A DNA stretch of 39,404 nucleotides from Acidobacteriota bacterium (GCA_016184115.1 JACPDH010000046.1:1-39404); one strand, 5' to 3'. Numbered from the stretch's first letter, positions 15,242 to 24,158 are shown. Notes: generated by a model from the sequence alone, not told the origin. Made by a program: numbers and translations.

Positions 15242-15276
15242 GCTGGAGCGTTCGGAAGGCGGACGCGTCATCGGCG

Positions 15277-15528
15277 TCAGCTCTCTCGCGGCCGCTCCGA
15301 CAGACTTCGCACGAACCCATCGAGACGCCGCTTCGTGTCACCGGGAATCTCCTCAGCGGTCGCGTCGCGCAGCAGCGCGGGCGTCTCGCGATACGACGCG
15401 ATGAACGCGAGGCATCGAGGACAGCCTCCAACGTGCCGGTCGATCGATTCCATCACTCCCGCGGAGAGCACGCCTTCCAGGTAGTCCATCAGGAGCTCGA
15501 CTCCGCGGGCACACGTCACGTCGCTCAT
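15277..15528 (-). CDS. Zinc-finger anti-sigma factor (ZAS type)
   Basis: An 83-residue soluble protein whose first 45 residues match the zf-HC2/ZAS module: a helix with Cys6, then HVGGCPRC (H32, C36, C39), the usual HxxxCxxC zinc site. ZAS proteins bind and block their cognate ECF sigma factor, often releasing it on oxidation or another signal. It overlaps the sigma gene by 4 bp (ATGA), preceded by GGGAGG, so a 1:1 partnership is likely. No membrane segment, unlike many family members, which favours a cytosolic trigger such as redox change. Confidence 0.88.
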   Translation of the reverse strand: MSDVTCARGVELLMDYLEGVLSAGVMESIDRHVGGCPRCLAFIASYRETPALLRDATAEEIPGDTKRRLDGFVRSLSERPRES

Positions 15529-16130
15529 GGCAACCTCCCTGCGAGGTCATTCAGATAGCCGCGCAGCATCAATCGGGCGCGATGGACGCGCTGCCGCACC
15601 GCTGCTGGCTCGAGCCCGAGCGCTTCGGCGACCTCCGCGGTCGGAAGCTCTTCGAGATCGCGGAGCACGAACGCCTCGCGATAGCTCTCGGGAAGTAGGT
15701 CGAGCGCGACGTGAGCCCGTTCCGCGAGCCGCTCTCGGTCGATCCGTTCGTCGAGGTGTGACATGCGGCTCAGTGTTTCCGGCGTGTCCTCATGTCTGCC
15801 GCTTTCATCGAAACGCGGAAGAAACGACTCGAGCGACTCCCCAGGGCGGCGCGAAGCAGCGCGTCGTCGCATCAGGCACACGTTCGTGGCAATGCGATAG
15901 AGCCAGGTTCCGAATCGCGAGGCGCCTCGGAACTGCTCCAGATGCCGGTACACCTGAAGAAACGTGTCCTGCAGCACGTCAGGCGCTTCGGTTTCGCTCG
16001 TCATGCGGCATGCGAGCCGGTAGATCCGACTCTGATAGCGCTCCATGAGGAGCTCGAAGGCGCGGCCGTCTCCCGACGCGGCCAGAGCCGCGAGCGCTTC
16101 GTCACTCTGATCCGCGCCGGGGACAACCAT
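15525..16130 (-). CDS. ECF-type sigma-70 factor
   Basis: A 201-residue ECF sigma factor. Region 2 (about 24-95: AFELLMERYQSRIYRLACRM, VLQDTFLQVYRHLEQF, FGTWLYRIATNVC) binds the -10 and core polymerase. Region 4 (about 140-195: LLPESYREAFVLRDLEELPTAEVAEALG, AVRQRVHRARLMLR) binds the -35. The linker is acidic. It is co-translated with the zinc-finger anti-sigma downstream and starts 9 nt after the DUF1059 gene. A TAGACT box ends 6 nt before the ATG but overlaps the DUF1059 stop codon, so it may be coincidence. The regulon is unknown. Confidence 0.93.
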   Translation of the reverse strand: MVVPGADQSDEALAALAASGDGRAFELLMERYQSRIYRLACRMTSETEAPDVLQDTFLQVYRHLEQFRGASRFGTWLYRIATNVCLMRRRAASRRPGESLESFLPRFDESGRHEDTPETLSRMSHLDERIDRERLAERAHVALDLLPESYREAFVLRDLEELPTAEVAEALGLEPAAVRQRVHRARLMLRGYLNDLAGRLP

Positions 16131-16139
16131 ACGCCGAGT

Positions 16140-16337
16140 CTACGCCGTCCGGATCGCCGCCTTCACTTTCGCGGCCAGCTCCGGCGTCACTTCCTTCACG
16201 CCGTGATCCTGTGCCGCGTGCGCGGCGACCTTCTCGATCAGATCCTGATCGCTCTCTGCGCTCGCGGTGAACGCACAGCCCGCGACCACATCTCCGCAGG
16301 CAATGTGCTTACGCTTCGGTTTCTCGTTCGTCGTCAT
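16140..16337 (-). CDS. DUF1059 small protein
   Basis: A 65-residue protein with the DUF1059 pattern: IACGDVVAGCAFTASAESD near residues 12-30, two conserved cysteines and a HAAQDHGVKEVTPEL segment. Function is not established; the pair of cysteines near the N-terminus suggests metal or redox chemistry. A GGAGG Shine-Dalgarno sequence precedes the ATG. It ends 9 nt before the sigma factor, so the three genes probably form one operon, and the protein could take part in the sigma factor's signal or be simply linked. Confidence 0.85.
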   Translation of the reverse strand: MTTNEKPKRKHIACGDVVAGCAFTASAESDQDLIEKVAAHAAQDHGVKEVTPELAAKVKAAIRTA

Positions 16338-16489
16338 CTCAATCCTCCTTCCGGAAGTGTCCGGAACACCCTTGAGATGCCGCGATCGGAGATGTGTGAC
16401 ACGGCGCAGGCAGCGCGCCGCATGTCACAACTCACGACGAGCAGCATCCAAACATGCGTAGTCACTCCCAATTGAGAGGAATGCTCCGC

Positions 16490-17170
16490 ATGGATACGAC
16501 GCAATCCCCGAACCCGCTTCACGTCGCCGGCCTCTGGCGTTACCCCGTCAAGTCGATGGCGGGGGAAGCGCTGGTCGAGGCAGAGATCAATCGCGACGGT
16601 ATCCCGGGCGACCGCACTGTGTGGGTGTGCGGCCCCGAGGGGGTCCGCACTTCGCGCCGTCAGTGGAAGCTCCTTGGGCTCCAGTCAAAGTTCGATCGGA
16701 GTGGCCGGCCGTTCATCGACGGCTACCCGTGGGACAGTCGCGAGGCGGCGGCTCTCGTCAAGGCGGCCGCCGGCGACGATGCGTGGCTCGAGGAGTCGGA
16801 CGACGAAGCCCGCTTCGACATCCTCCCGTTGCTGGTCGCCACAGATGGTGCGGTCGAAGCGTTCGGGCGCGACGTCCGGCGTCTTCGGCCTAACATCCTG
16901 ATCGGCGGAGTGTCGGGCCTCGACGAGGTTCGGTGGCCGGGAACGGAGCTCCACATCGGCGAGGCCATCGTACGTCTCGACTCGCTTCGCGGCCGCTGCC
17001 CAATGACCACGGTCGACCCCGATACGCTGGAGCGCGATCCCGAAGTGCTTCGCGACATCGGACGTCGTTTCGGAGGACGTCTCGCGCTCAACGCCGAGGT
17101 GCTCCGTCCCGGAATCGTTCGCGTGGGAGATGCGGTGTCACTCGTGCGAAACGAAGTCGCGGCGGGATGA
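16490..17170 (+). CDS. MOSC domain protein (YcbX/mARC-like)
   Basis: About 226 residues from ATG 16490, the start best placed after the AGAGGA Shine-Dalgarno sequence; in-frame ATGs at 16454 and 16481 are alternatives. The N-terminal beta-barrel domain begins with the typical VAGLWRYPVKSMAGE, and the C-terminal MOSC domain has the conserved cysteine context RGRCPMTTVDPDT. MOSC proteins of this type bind sulfurated molybdenum cofactor and reduce N-hydroxylated compounds, usually with a ferredoxin or flavin partner; no fused ferredoxin domain is present here. It is shorter than E. coli YcbX for that reason. Substrate unknown. Contains one GCCTAAC heptamer. Confidence 0.88.
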   Translation: MDTTQSPNPLHVAGLWRYPVKSMAGEALVEAEINRDGIPGDRTVWVCGPEGVRTSRRQWKLLGLQSKFDRSGRPFIDGYPWDSREAAALVKAAAGDDAWLEESDDEARFDILPLLVATDGAVEAFGRDVRRLRPNILIGGVSGLDEVRWPGTELHIGEAIVRLDSLRGRCPMTTVDPDTLERDPEVLRDIGRRFGGRLALNAEVLRPGIVRVGDAVSLVRNEVAAG

Positions 17171-17195
17171 AGCGACGGATCGACAGAACCAAAAG

Positions 17196-17416
17196 GCGCA
17201 CGCCGGAGGCGTGCCAGAAGGTAGCCCCGGGTCGTCGCAGGCGACCCGGGGTGGATGTTCGAGAAACGGTTCGCACCCTGGAGGGGTGCCGGACGCAAAC
17301 GCATCCCCCGCCCTCCGGCACCTCCTCCGGGGTGCGAACCGTGCCACATTGCCAGTCCGGGGGTCGCCTGCGGCGAACCCCGGCTACCATCTGGCATCGC
17401 TTCGGGATGCGAGCAC
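17196..17416. repeat. Composite multi-branched palindromic element
   Basis: The outer arms, 17196-17226 and 17381-17414, are imperfect inverted copies (GCAnnCC, GCCAGA, GGTAGCC). Inside are three hairpins: CCCCGGGTCG/CGACCCGGGG (17225-17251), CGGTTCGCACCC paired with GGGTGCGAACCG (17267-17278 / 17330-17341), and GGGGGTCGCC/GGCGAACCCC (about 17360-17381). The outer arms contain small hairpins as well. Long ORFs across it are low-complexity artefacts of the repeat. It fills the gap between convergent genes. Confidence 0.75.
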
Positions 17417-17462
17417 GCCAAAACCAAGTCGCGACTTTCGCAGCCGAACCCCCCGCCCCGTC

Positions 17463-17506
17463 CCCTTTCTGGGTTCAGCACTCATCGTTCTGCGTTCTCG
17501 CTACGG
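17463..17506. repeat. Heptad-periodic tract near the 3' end of the fusion gene
   Basis: On the minus strand it reads GAACGCA, GAACGAT, GAGTGCT, GAACCCA, GAAAGGG, closely matching the arms at 8788-8893 and 9943-10042. Here only one arm exists, about 50 nt past the stop of the minus-strand gene. Confidence 0.7.
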
Positions 17507-17557
17507 CCGTTTTTCGCAAAACTCGAGGCCGTTGGGGTCACATCGAAAAGCCCACCA

Positions 17558-20500
17558 CTACTCCCCGTCCAGAAACCTCACCAACCCACCCCATCGCTGA
17601 TTTACCTGAAAGCCGTGCTTGGCGAACAAACGACCAAGGAAGAAGTTCGTCTTCGCAACCGTCGCTCCCTGAGCGGCCATTCTGACGCAGAAATCCTCGA
17701 GCAGCTTGCCGCCTAACCCCTTGTTGGTGAGCGAGTCGGCGACGACGATGCCGTCGACATACACCGATCCCGCCTCCTGCCAGCGATAGCAGAGGCCTCC
17801 GACGATCCTCTCCTCATCGTCGGCAATGACGAGATGCAGGTCGTGCTCCGCGACATGCTTCGGGTAGTCGCTTTCGAGCAGCAGGCGATAGAGGTGGCCA
17901 ATCTCCGCCGGCGATATCGGCTCGCGAACGACGTACGCGCTACCGCCCTCGTCGCAAACCTCGGAGCGAACGATCACACGATGCCCGGCGGTCTCGCCGA
18001 GAGCATAGAGCTCGAGTCGTTGCGTCCTCCTCGCCATCGGGAAGACCATCCGGCTGAAGACTTCGCGATCGCCGGAATCGGCAAGCAGCCCCTGCAGCGT
18101 GGATAGCTCCTCGAGGTGCCCCGGAAGCGCGCGCGTGTCGTCGAGCCGTCTTGCGATGAGCCGATCGAATGCCTCGTGCACGTCCGCGCCCGCGTTCCTG
18201 AAGTAGGTGTGCTGGTAGACGTAGTAGCGGTAGGCTTCGGGGAAGCGCTCGAAGCGATAGAGATGGATCATCTGGATGACGGCTTCTTCGCGCGCCGCGA
18301 AGCTCGCCGTCATGTTCGTCCGCTCCCAGTCGAGAAAGCGATGGATCGCACAGTGGACCGGCAGCGGAATGTAAGGACGGGCGTCGAGTCGCGCTCGGAA
18401 ACCGGCCAGCTCCCGCGATAGCAGGGCTACATCGGCGGAGGGCGCGACGCCCGAGAGCGCTGACTCGAGCATGTCGAGGAACGTCGTCGCCCGCTCCTCC
18501 CCGAGCGCTTCGATGCAGGCCTCGAAAATCCACTCCAGATTCAACGTCGCGCGACTGTGGGGATAATGCGCTTCCGTTAGGCGGTAGAAGCTCCTCAGCA
18601 ATGGCCTCACGAGAGAGAGCGGACCGGAATAGGGTCGCCATCCGGCGATCGAAAGGATGCTCGCCGTCTCGTGAAAGTCGGCATCGGGGAGGGCGACGTT
18701 CTCCGGCGTGACCGATCCCGGAACGATCCTGTATCCGCTCTGTTCCCAACCACGGAAGAACGCCGCCATCGATCTGACGAAGAGGCGCCGCCACGCCCAC
18801 GCCGTCGCCTCCGCATCGCGCACGTCGCGCTGACTCGAAAGCTCCCGGACCCGTTCCCACGCGGTGAGGTCGCTGACATAGGCGACTGCCATCGCGCCCA
18901 GGTCCCTCCGCCAGACGCCGAAGCGAGGAAACGCCGGCGCCCCGACGACGTGCCCCGAGAGCGCGGTCAGCCAGCGGACCGTCTCGCGAACCGCCGGCGT
19001 ACGCAGCGCTTTCCCAATGACGAGGAGCAGATCGTAGTGCCGCCCTTCGGAGAGGTTGATGCCTAACCGGTAGATGTGAAGCTGGTGCTGCGACAACATC
19101 GGAGAGATCCAGAGCCCCTCCGATGCGACGCGCGCCCATGAAAAGCGTTGGTCGCCAAACGCCCGCGCGATCGCCTCGACGAGAAACGTCGAGTCGAACA
19201 GCACGCCCTCGAGCTGCGCGCGGTCTACCGCCGGAATGCCGTACTCGAACACGACCTTGTCGATCGGACGGGCCGGCTCGGGCTCGCCTACCGCCTCGGC
19301 GAGCGCCTCACGGTACCAGTCGGCAAGTTTGTGCAATGCGCGATCCGCCTTCCGCGCGAGTGCCGGGTCCTCGTGAAACAGCGCCCAGCACGCGAGCTCC
19401 GACTGGACCGTCGCAAAGTACTCCCGGTCATGGCGCGCGAAATCGGCGAGGAGCCTGAAGCTCCGCTCGAACTGGCGCCGGCGTACCGGCGTCGCAGGCC
19501 ATTCGAGCGTCGTCCGGTAGTGGTAGAGCCGGTGGCGCAGTGACTGAAGCCGCCGCTCCCCTCGGCGCGCGCTTGCGATCAGCGCGATGCTCTCTGGCGT
19601 GAGGTAGGTCTGCCCTGACTCGAGGAACGTGGCGTACGAGTCGCTGCTCACCGATCCCGATTCATCGAGAAGCAGCACGCGATAGGCGAGCGCCCGGATC
19701 GCCTCTTCTCGGCGATAGGCGAGCGCTTCCAGGCGGCGATGAATGACCGAGGCCGTGCGTGCGTCAACCCGCGCGAGCTCGTGGTTGAGCGCTTCGACCG
19801 CGCCGCGCGCCTCGAGCTCGTCTCCGAAAAGCGCAGGGATGCAAAGCGCATGGATCTCGCGCAACCGGTCGTCGTCGAGGCGAGCTCGCGTGGCCAGGTG
19901 CGACGGTGCCGGCTCCGACTTCGGAATCCTCACCTTCTCCTCGACGCCACGCAGCGGGAGCTCCCACCCTGGCTTGCACGGCGAGAATGCGACGAGCGAC
20001 GCGTTCCCGATCCAGAGGCGCGGCTGCCGCGCGAAGAGGCCGAGATCGACGACGTCGCTCGCGAGCCGGTAGGCAAGATCGCCGACGCGCACCGAGCCAT
20101 CCACTTCGCGCACGACGGAGAGTCTCGTGCCGCTTCGGCGGTTCCTGACCCCGCCGTTTTCCACGACGATGTCGTCCTCGAGAATTCCGAGGTCGCGGAA
20201 GAACCAGCGCGGAATCCTGACGCGAAGCCGCCTCGCAATCAGCTCGACGTGGTTGCTCGCGTAGAGCTTGTCGATGACTTCCGAGAAGTTCGCCTCGATG
20301 TTCTTCCGGCGGAACGATCCCTTCGCGGTTAGTTCGTCCTTCTCCGCCTCGAAGTCGCGGTCGATCACGGCGAAGCGGACAGCGCGCTCGTAAGGCGCGA
20401 GCCCGGAATTCACTGAGGCGACGATCTGGCCAAGGTACTCGAGGACGTCCTCCTCGGAGCGCCCGTCGAGCACTGGATCGGTACGATCGGGGACGACGAG

Positions 20501-22171
20501 CAACACGTTGTGATCGCGATGATCGCCCGCGAGAAAGACGCGACGGAATCCCGGAACCGCCTCGAACCGCTGCTCGACCCGTTGCGGGGCCACGGTCTGA
20601 CCGCGACTGTTTTTGTAAATGTCCTTGATGCGATCGACGATCTCGAAATATCCGTTAGGCTGCCTCGTGAACAGGTCTCCGGTGGCGATCCACTGCTCGG
20701 CATCGGGATCGAGTGCGGGAAGCGATGCAGGAGCGCCCAACTCGTCGAGATACGTCGCGACATAGGGTCCAGCAATCAGCAACTCTCCCTGCTCGCTGAG
20801 CCGCGCGCGCAAACCCGGCAGCGGAATGCCGACCGATGCGTCGAGGTACTCTCCGGGAGGCGTCATGGTGATTCCGCCCGTCGCCTCGGTCATCCCGAAT
20901 CCGCTGCAGAGATCGACGCCGTGTCGCTGGAAAAACCGGAAGACCTTGGGATCGAGATAGCCGGCGGCGGAAAGCCCCCAGCGGAGCCGATCGCCAACGA
21001 TCTCGCGGAACATCGCCGCTTCGGTGTCGGTGTCGCCTGCCCGATCCATCGCCTCGAGGCAGGTGTCGCGAATCTGCGTCCAGCGGATCGGAATGCTGAT
21101 GAGCCCCGTCGGGCGGACACGTCCCATGTCGGCGATCAACGATTCGGCCGAGGGGCTTCCCGCGAAGATATAGGTCCCACCCCAGAAGATCGTCCCTAAC
21201 ATCTCGAGATACCGGCCGAAGGTATGAAAGAGTGGCAGATAGCAAAGGAGTACTTCGTTCTCCCCGACGGCTGGTAGTGCGGCGGCGCGGGCGAAGCGCT
21301 TCGAAACGAGATTGTACTGACTGAACACGACTCCCTTGGGATTGCCCGTGCTCCCCGATGTGAACATCACCGTGGCGGGAGCAAAAACGTCGGGGCGCCT
21401 CGACTCGAGTCGCGCCGCGGCGGCCGCGAGATCGATCCGTGCACAGGCCTGGCGAAGCGGCATCGCCTCGAGCCCGCGAATCGCCGGCAACGCGCTTCGG
21501 ACTCCAGTCTGGAAGACGCAGAAGCCGCGTCGAGTCTTCGCACGAACTTCGGCGAGACGCGCGAGCCGCTCGTCGCTGTCGGTCACGACGACGTTGATGT
21601 CGAGGCGCTCGAAGATCCACGAGATCGTCTCCACATCGAAATGGACGTTGAGCGGCGTGTCGAGGATCCCGTAGAGCAGACAGGCGAGGTCGGCACTCGC
21701 GGCATCGATGCCGTTGTCGCAGAAGATGGCGACGCGCGGCTCGGCCGGACAGGTCGTGAGAATCACCCCTGCGATCGCTCGCGCGTAGCTCTCGATCTGG
21801 GCGTAGGTCCAGCTCGTCGCGCCCTCGTCGCGGCTGTCCTCGAAGAGCACACGACCGGGATGTTCGCGCACACGCGCCGCGAGCAAGTCGCCGAGCGAAT
21901 AGCGACAACGGCGGATTGCCCGGAACGCCGTCTCTGCCCATCGTTCGCGCAAGCCGAGCTCAGGAAGCGAACGCAGAAACGCGCTCGTCCCCGTACGTTC
22001 GAGATAGTCGCGCCAGTTTGCGTGAGCGAGCTCGCGCGGGCTTCCCGACTCGAGCAGCGTCTCGACTCCGGCGACGACCTCGCGCGCTGCATCCTGCGCT
22101 TCCTCCGATTTCGGAGCTGCGTTGCTCCAGTGACGAAGGAGCTCCTCCAGATCGACCGCTTCAACGTTCAT
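17558..22171 (-). CDS. Three-part fusion: acyl-adenylating (ANL) enzyme, kinase-like middle, GNAT acetyltransferase
   Basis: About 1537 residues; positions below count from an in-frame GTG at 22222 that is probably upstream of the real start (ATG 22171, residue 18). The N-terminal third is an AMP-forming synthetase of long-chain acyl-CoA synthetase type: P-loop VMFTSGSTGNPKG (285-297), GFGMTEATGG (441-450), TGD (514-516), DRIKDIYKNSRG (530-541). The A10 region reads ELTAKGSFRRK (630-640), with Ser where LACS enzymes have the adenylating Lys. Residues about 1000-1230 look like an aminoglycoside-phosphotransferase-type kinase fold without the catalytic Asp (VPGSVTPENVAL, 1167-1178). The rest of the middle is helical and unassigned. 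Residues about 1425-1550 are a GNAT domain with the GLGGKLLED acetyl-CoA loop. Five (G/C)CCTAAC heptamers lie in the gene. Confidence 0.85.
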   Translation of the reverse strand: MNVEAVDLEELLRHWSNAAPKSEEAQDAAREVVAGVETLLESGSPRELAHANWRDYLERTGTSAFLRSLPELGLRERWAETAFRAIRRCRYSLGDLLAARVREHPGRVLFEDSRDEGATSWTYAQIESYARAIAGVILTTCPAEPRVAIFCDNGIDAASADLACLLYGILDTPLNVHFDVETISWIFERLDINVVVTDSDERLARLAEVRAKTRRGFCVFQTGVRSALPAIRGLEAMPLRQACARIDLAAAAARLESRRPDVFAPATVMFTSGSTGNPKGVVFSQYNLVSKRFARAAALPAVGENEVLLCYLPLFHTFGRYLEMLGTIFWGGTYIFAGSPSAESLIADMGRVRPTGLISIPIRWTQIRDTCLEAMDRAGDTDTEAAMFREIVGDRLRWGLSAAGYLDPKVFRFFQRHGVDLCSGFGMTEATGGITMTPPGEYLDASVGIPLPGLRARLSEQGELLIAGPYVATYLDELGAPASLPALDPDAEQWIATGDLFTRQPNGYFEIVDRIKDIYKNSRGQTVAPQRVEQRFEAVPGFRRVFLAGDHRDHNVLLVVPDRTDPVLDGRSEEDVLEYLGQIVASVNSGLAPYERAVRFAVIDRDFEAEKDELTAKGSFRRKNIEANFSEVIDKLYASNHVELIARRLRVRIPRWFFRDLGILEDDIVVENGGVRNRRSGTRLSVVREVDGSVRVGDLAYRLASDVVDLGLFARQPRLWIGNASLVAFSPCKPGWELPLRGVEEKVRIPKSEPAPSHLATRARLDDDRLREIHALCIPALFGDELEARGAVEALNHELARVDARTASVIHRRLEALAYRREEAIRALAYRVLLLDESGSVSSDSYATFLESGQTYLTPESIALIASARRGERRLQSLRHRLYHYRTTLEWPATPVRRRQFERSFRLLADFARHDREYFATVQSELACWALFHEDPALARKADRALHKLADWYREALAEAVGEPEPARPIDKVVFEYGIPAVDRAQLEGVLFDSTFLVEAIARAFGDQRFSWARVASEGLWISPMLSQHQLHIYRLGINLSEGRHYDLLLVIGKALRTPAVRETVRWLTALSGHVVGAPAFPRFGVWRRDLGAMAVAYVSDLTAWERVRELSSQRDVRDAEATAWAWRRLFVRSMAAFFRGWEQSGYRIVPGSVTPENVALPDADFHETASILSIAGWRPYSGPLSLVRPLLRSFYRLTEAHYPHSRATLNLEWIFEACIEALGEERATTFLDMLESALSGVAPSADVALLSRELAGFRARLDARPYIPLPVHCAIHRFLDWERTNMTASFAAREEAVIQMIHLYRFERFPEAYRYYVYQHTYFRNAGADVHEAFDRLIARRLDDTRALPGHLEELSTLQGLLADSGDREVFSRMVFPMARRTQRLELYALGETAGHRVIVRSEVCDEGGSAYVVREPISPAEIGHLYRLLLESDYPKHVAEHDLHLVIADDEERIVGGLCYRWQEAGSVYVDGIVVADSLTNKGLGGKLLEDFCVRMAAQGATVAKTNFFLGRLFAKHGFQVNQRWGGLVRFLDGE

Positions 22172-22341
22172 CGTGGCATCCCGTCCGCCCGGCGATTGCA
22201 CCACACCAGCAGAGTCGCGCACGGGAAGCTCTGCATCAGCGAGGGGTAACGCACGTCACATCGAGGTGTTCGAGGAAGGATGCGTCATGCCATGCAGGCG
22301 AGGCCAACGGCGAACGAGAGGTTCGTCACGAAGGACGTGAC

Positions 22342-22362
22342 GGGCGACGCAACGCGTCGCCC
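22342..22362. terminator. Hairpin downstream of the amidase gene
   Basis: GGGCGACGC (22342-22350) and GCGTCGCCC (22354-22362) form a perfect 9-bp stem with a 3-nt loop, 52 nt beyond the amidase stop. No clear U-tract. The rest of 22223-22413 shows no gene. Confidence 0.6.
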
Positions 22363-22413
22363 TGAGGAGTCAATCCGTGCGGGCGATCCTTCGCCGCTCG
22401 CTTCGCGGTAGCG

Positions 22414-23988
22414 TTACTGGAGTTTCTTGAGGAACTTCGGCTCACTCCATGCCTTCGTGGTTTGCTCGAACGCGTAGGCGAGACCGATGAGCTTCGGCTC
22501 GCTCCATGCCTTGCCGAAAAAGAGGAGGCCGACGGGAAGGCCGAGGACCTGTCCTGCCGGCACGGTGATGCTCGGATAGCCGGCGACCGCCGCCGGCGAG
22601 GAGGCGCCGCCCGTGTACGCGTCACCGTTGACGAGATCGATCGGCCACGATGGCCCGTTCGCGATCGCAACGAGTGCATCGAGCTTATGGCTCTCGATCA
22701 CTGCGTCGATCCCTTTCGTGCGCGTGACCTCATGGTTCTTCGCAAGCGCGTCGAGGTACTCTTTGTCCGTGAGCGGACCCTTCTTCGCGGCCATCTCGAA
22801 GATCTCCTGCCCGAAGTAAGGCAGCTCCTTTTCAGCATTCGCCTTATTGAAGGCGATCAGGTCGTCGATCGTCTTCAACTTCGCGCCGGGCCTCGCGGCG
22901 AGGTAAGCCTCGAGATCGGCTTTGAATTCGTAGAGGAGAACTTCGAACTCGCTCTCTCCGATCGTCTCGAGCTTCTCGATCTCGACCTCGACGATCGTCG
23001 CGCCCTTCGCCTTCATCGCGGCGATCGACGACTCGAGAATCGGCTCAACCTTCGGGCCCAGGCCGAACGACTTCGACCTCACGACGCCGATGCGGGCACC
23101 CTCGAGCGCGTTCGCGTCGAGGAATTTCGTGTAGTCGGGCGGAATGTGCTCGCCACTATTCTTCGTCTCGGCGTCGCGCGGGTCGCCACCCGCGAGCGCA
23201 CCGAGAAGCAGCGCCACGTCGGCGACTGTTCTCGCCATCGGGCCTGCGGTGTCCTGCGAGTGCGCGATCGGGACGATGCCCGATCGGCTGACGAGCCCCA
23301 CGGTCGGCTTGAGTCCGACGATTCCGCACACCGAGGCAGGCGAAACGATTGAACCATCCGTCTCGGTTCCGACCGCGATCGGCGCAATCCCGCTCGCCAC
23401 TGCGACCGCCGAGCCCGAGCTCGATCCCGACGAGTTGCGGTCGAGCACGTAGGGATTCCTCGTCTGGCCGCCGCGACCGCTCCAGCCGCTGACTGACTTG
23501 GTGGAACGGAAGTTCGCCCACTCGCTCAGGTTCGTCTTGCCGAGGATGATCGCGCCCGCCGCGCGGAGCCGCTCGACGACGAATGCATCGCGCTCGGGCT
23601 TCGAGCCGAGGAGCGCAAGAGACCCCGCCGTCGTCTGCATCCCGTCGGCCGTGTCGATGTTGTCTTTGATCAGCACTGGAATCCCATGCAAAGGGCTTCG
23701 TGCTCCCGACTTCGCCCTCTCGGCGTCAAGCGCCCGCGCGATCGCGATCGCGTCGGGGTTCAACTCGATGACGCTGTTGAGCTCGGGCCCCATTCTGTCG
23801 ATCTTCTCGATTCGCCTCAGATAGAACGAAACGAGGTCGACCGAGCTCAGCTCTCCGCTCGTCAGCATTCGCTGGAGATCGGGAACAGTAGCCTGGTCGA
23901 GCCGCACCGTCGCCTGGAGCTGCGTGGAGACAAGCGCAAGGGCGAGGGCTAGGGCGAAAGCTGGGGCGATTCGCGGGAAGCGAGACAT
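22414..23988 (-). CDS. Secreted amidase (amidase-signature family)
   Basis: A 524-residue amidase-signature hydrolase with a cleavable-looking signal peptide (hydrophobic core 9-20, then STQLQA), so it acts outside the cytoplasm. The catalytic triad is visible: Lys108 (VLIKDNID), cis-Ser189 in the Gly/Ser-rich motif (NSSGSSSGSA), and nucleophile Ser213 (ETDGSIVSP). These fit the Lys/cis-Ser/Ser triad spacing of the family (24 residues between the serines). Cytosolic GatA is excluded by the signal peptide and by the absence of gatB/gatC. Substrate unknown; relatives act on peptide amides and fatty or aryl amides. GGAGGA precedes the ATG; monocistronic, divergent from fbaB. Confidence 0.92.
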   Translation of the reverse strand: MSRFPRIAPAFALALALALVSTQLQATVRLDQATVPDLQRMLTSGELSSVDLVSFYLRRIEKIDRMGPELNSVIELNPDAIAIARALDAERAKSGARSPLHGIPVLIKDNIDTADGMQTTAGSLALLGSKPERDAFVVERLRAAGAIILGKTNLSEWANFRSTKSVSGWSGRGGQTRNPYVLDRNSSGSSSGSAVAVASGIAPIAVGTETDGSIVSPASVCGIVGLKPTVGLVSRSGIVPIAHSQDTAGPMARTVADVALLLGALAGGDPRDAETKNSGEHIPPDYTKFLDANALEGARIGVVRSKSFGLGPKVEPILESSIAAMKAKGATIVEVEIEKLETIGESEFEVLLYEFKADLEAYLAARPGAKLKTIDDLIAFNKANAEKELPYFGQEIFEMAAKKGPLTDKEYLDALAKNHEVTRTKGIDAVIESHKLDALVAIANGPSWPIDLVNGDAYTGGASSPAAVAGYPSITVPAGQVLGLPVGLLFFGKAWSEPKLIGLAYAFEQTTKAWSEPKFLKKLQ

Positions 23989-24036
23989 GCGGTCCTCCTG
24001 ACGTCGACGAAGCCGGAGCTCCGAAACGCGGGTTGA

Positions 24037-24042
24037 ATCGTA
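24037..24042 (-). promoter_or_regulatory. Candidate extended -10 of the amidase gene
   Basis: TGATACGAT on the minus strand: TACGAT with a TG one nt upstream, the extended -10 form. No good -35 is visible. About 49 nt before the ATG. Confidence 0.4.
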
Positions 24043-24158
24043 TCAGCCCGGCAGCCGTAGCGGATCGGCCGCGAGGAGACGTCGACTAGTCGCGCGCTCG
24101 AGATCGAGCAGCGGCATGAGATCTGTAGCGCCGTCGTGCCATCAGGCCGCGGCGTCGA

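Noticed and set aside
16454-16489. Longer MOSC start
   Set aside because: Shine-Dalgarno placement favours 16490; the extra residues are not family-like.
16723-17685. Several ORFs across 17.1-17.7 kb on both strands
   Set aside because: They are translations of the palindromic repeat at 17196-17416 and lack domains.
20655-21941. 428-aa minus-strand frame inside the fusion gene
   Set aside because: Alternative frame of the same strand, low complexity and no recognisable domain.
22172-22222. GTG start of the fusion protein
   Set aside because: The 17 extra residues are not domain-like; ATG 22171 is more plausible, though not proved.
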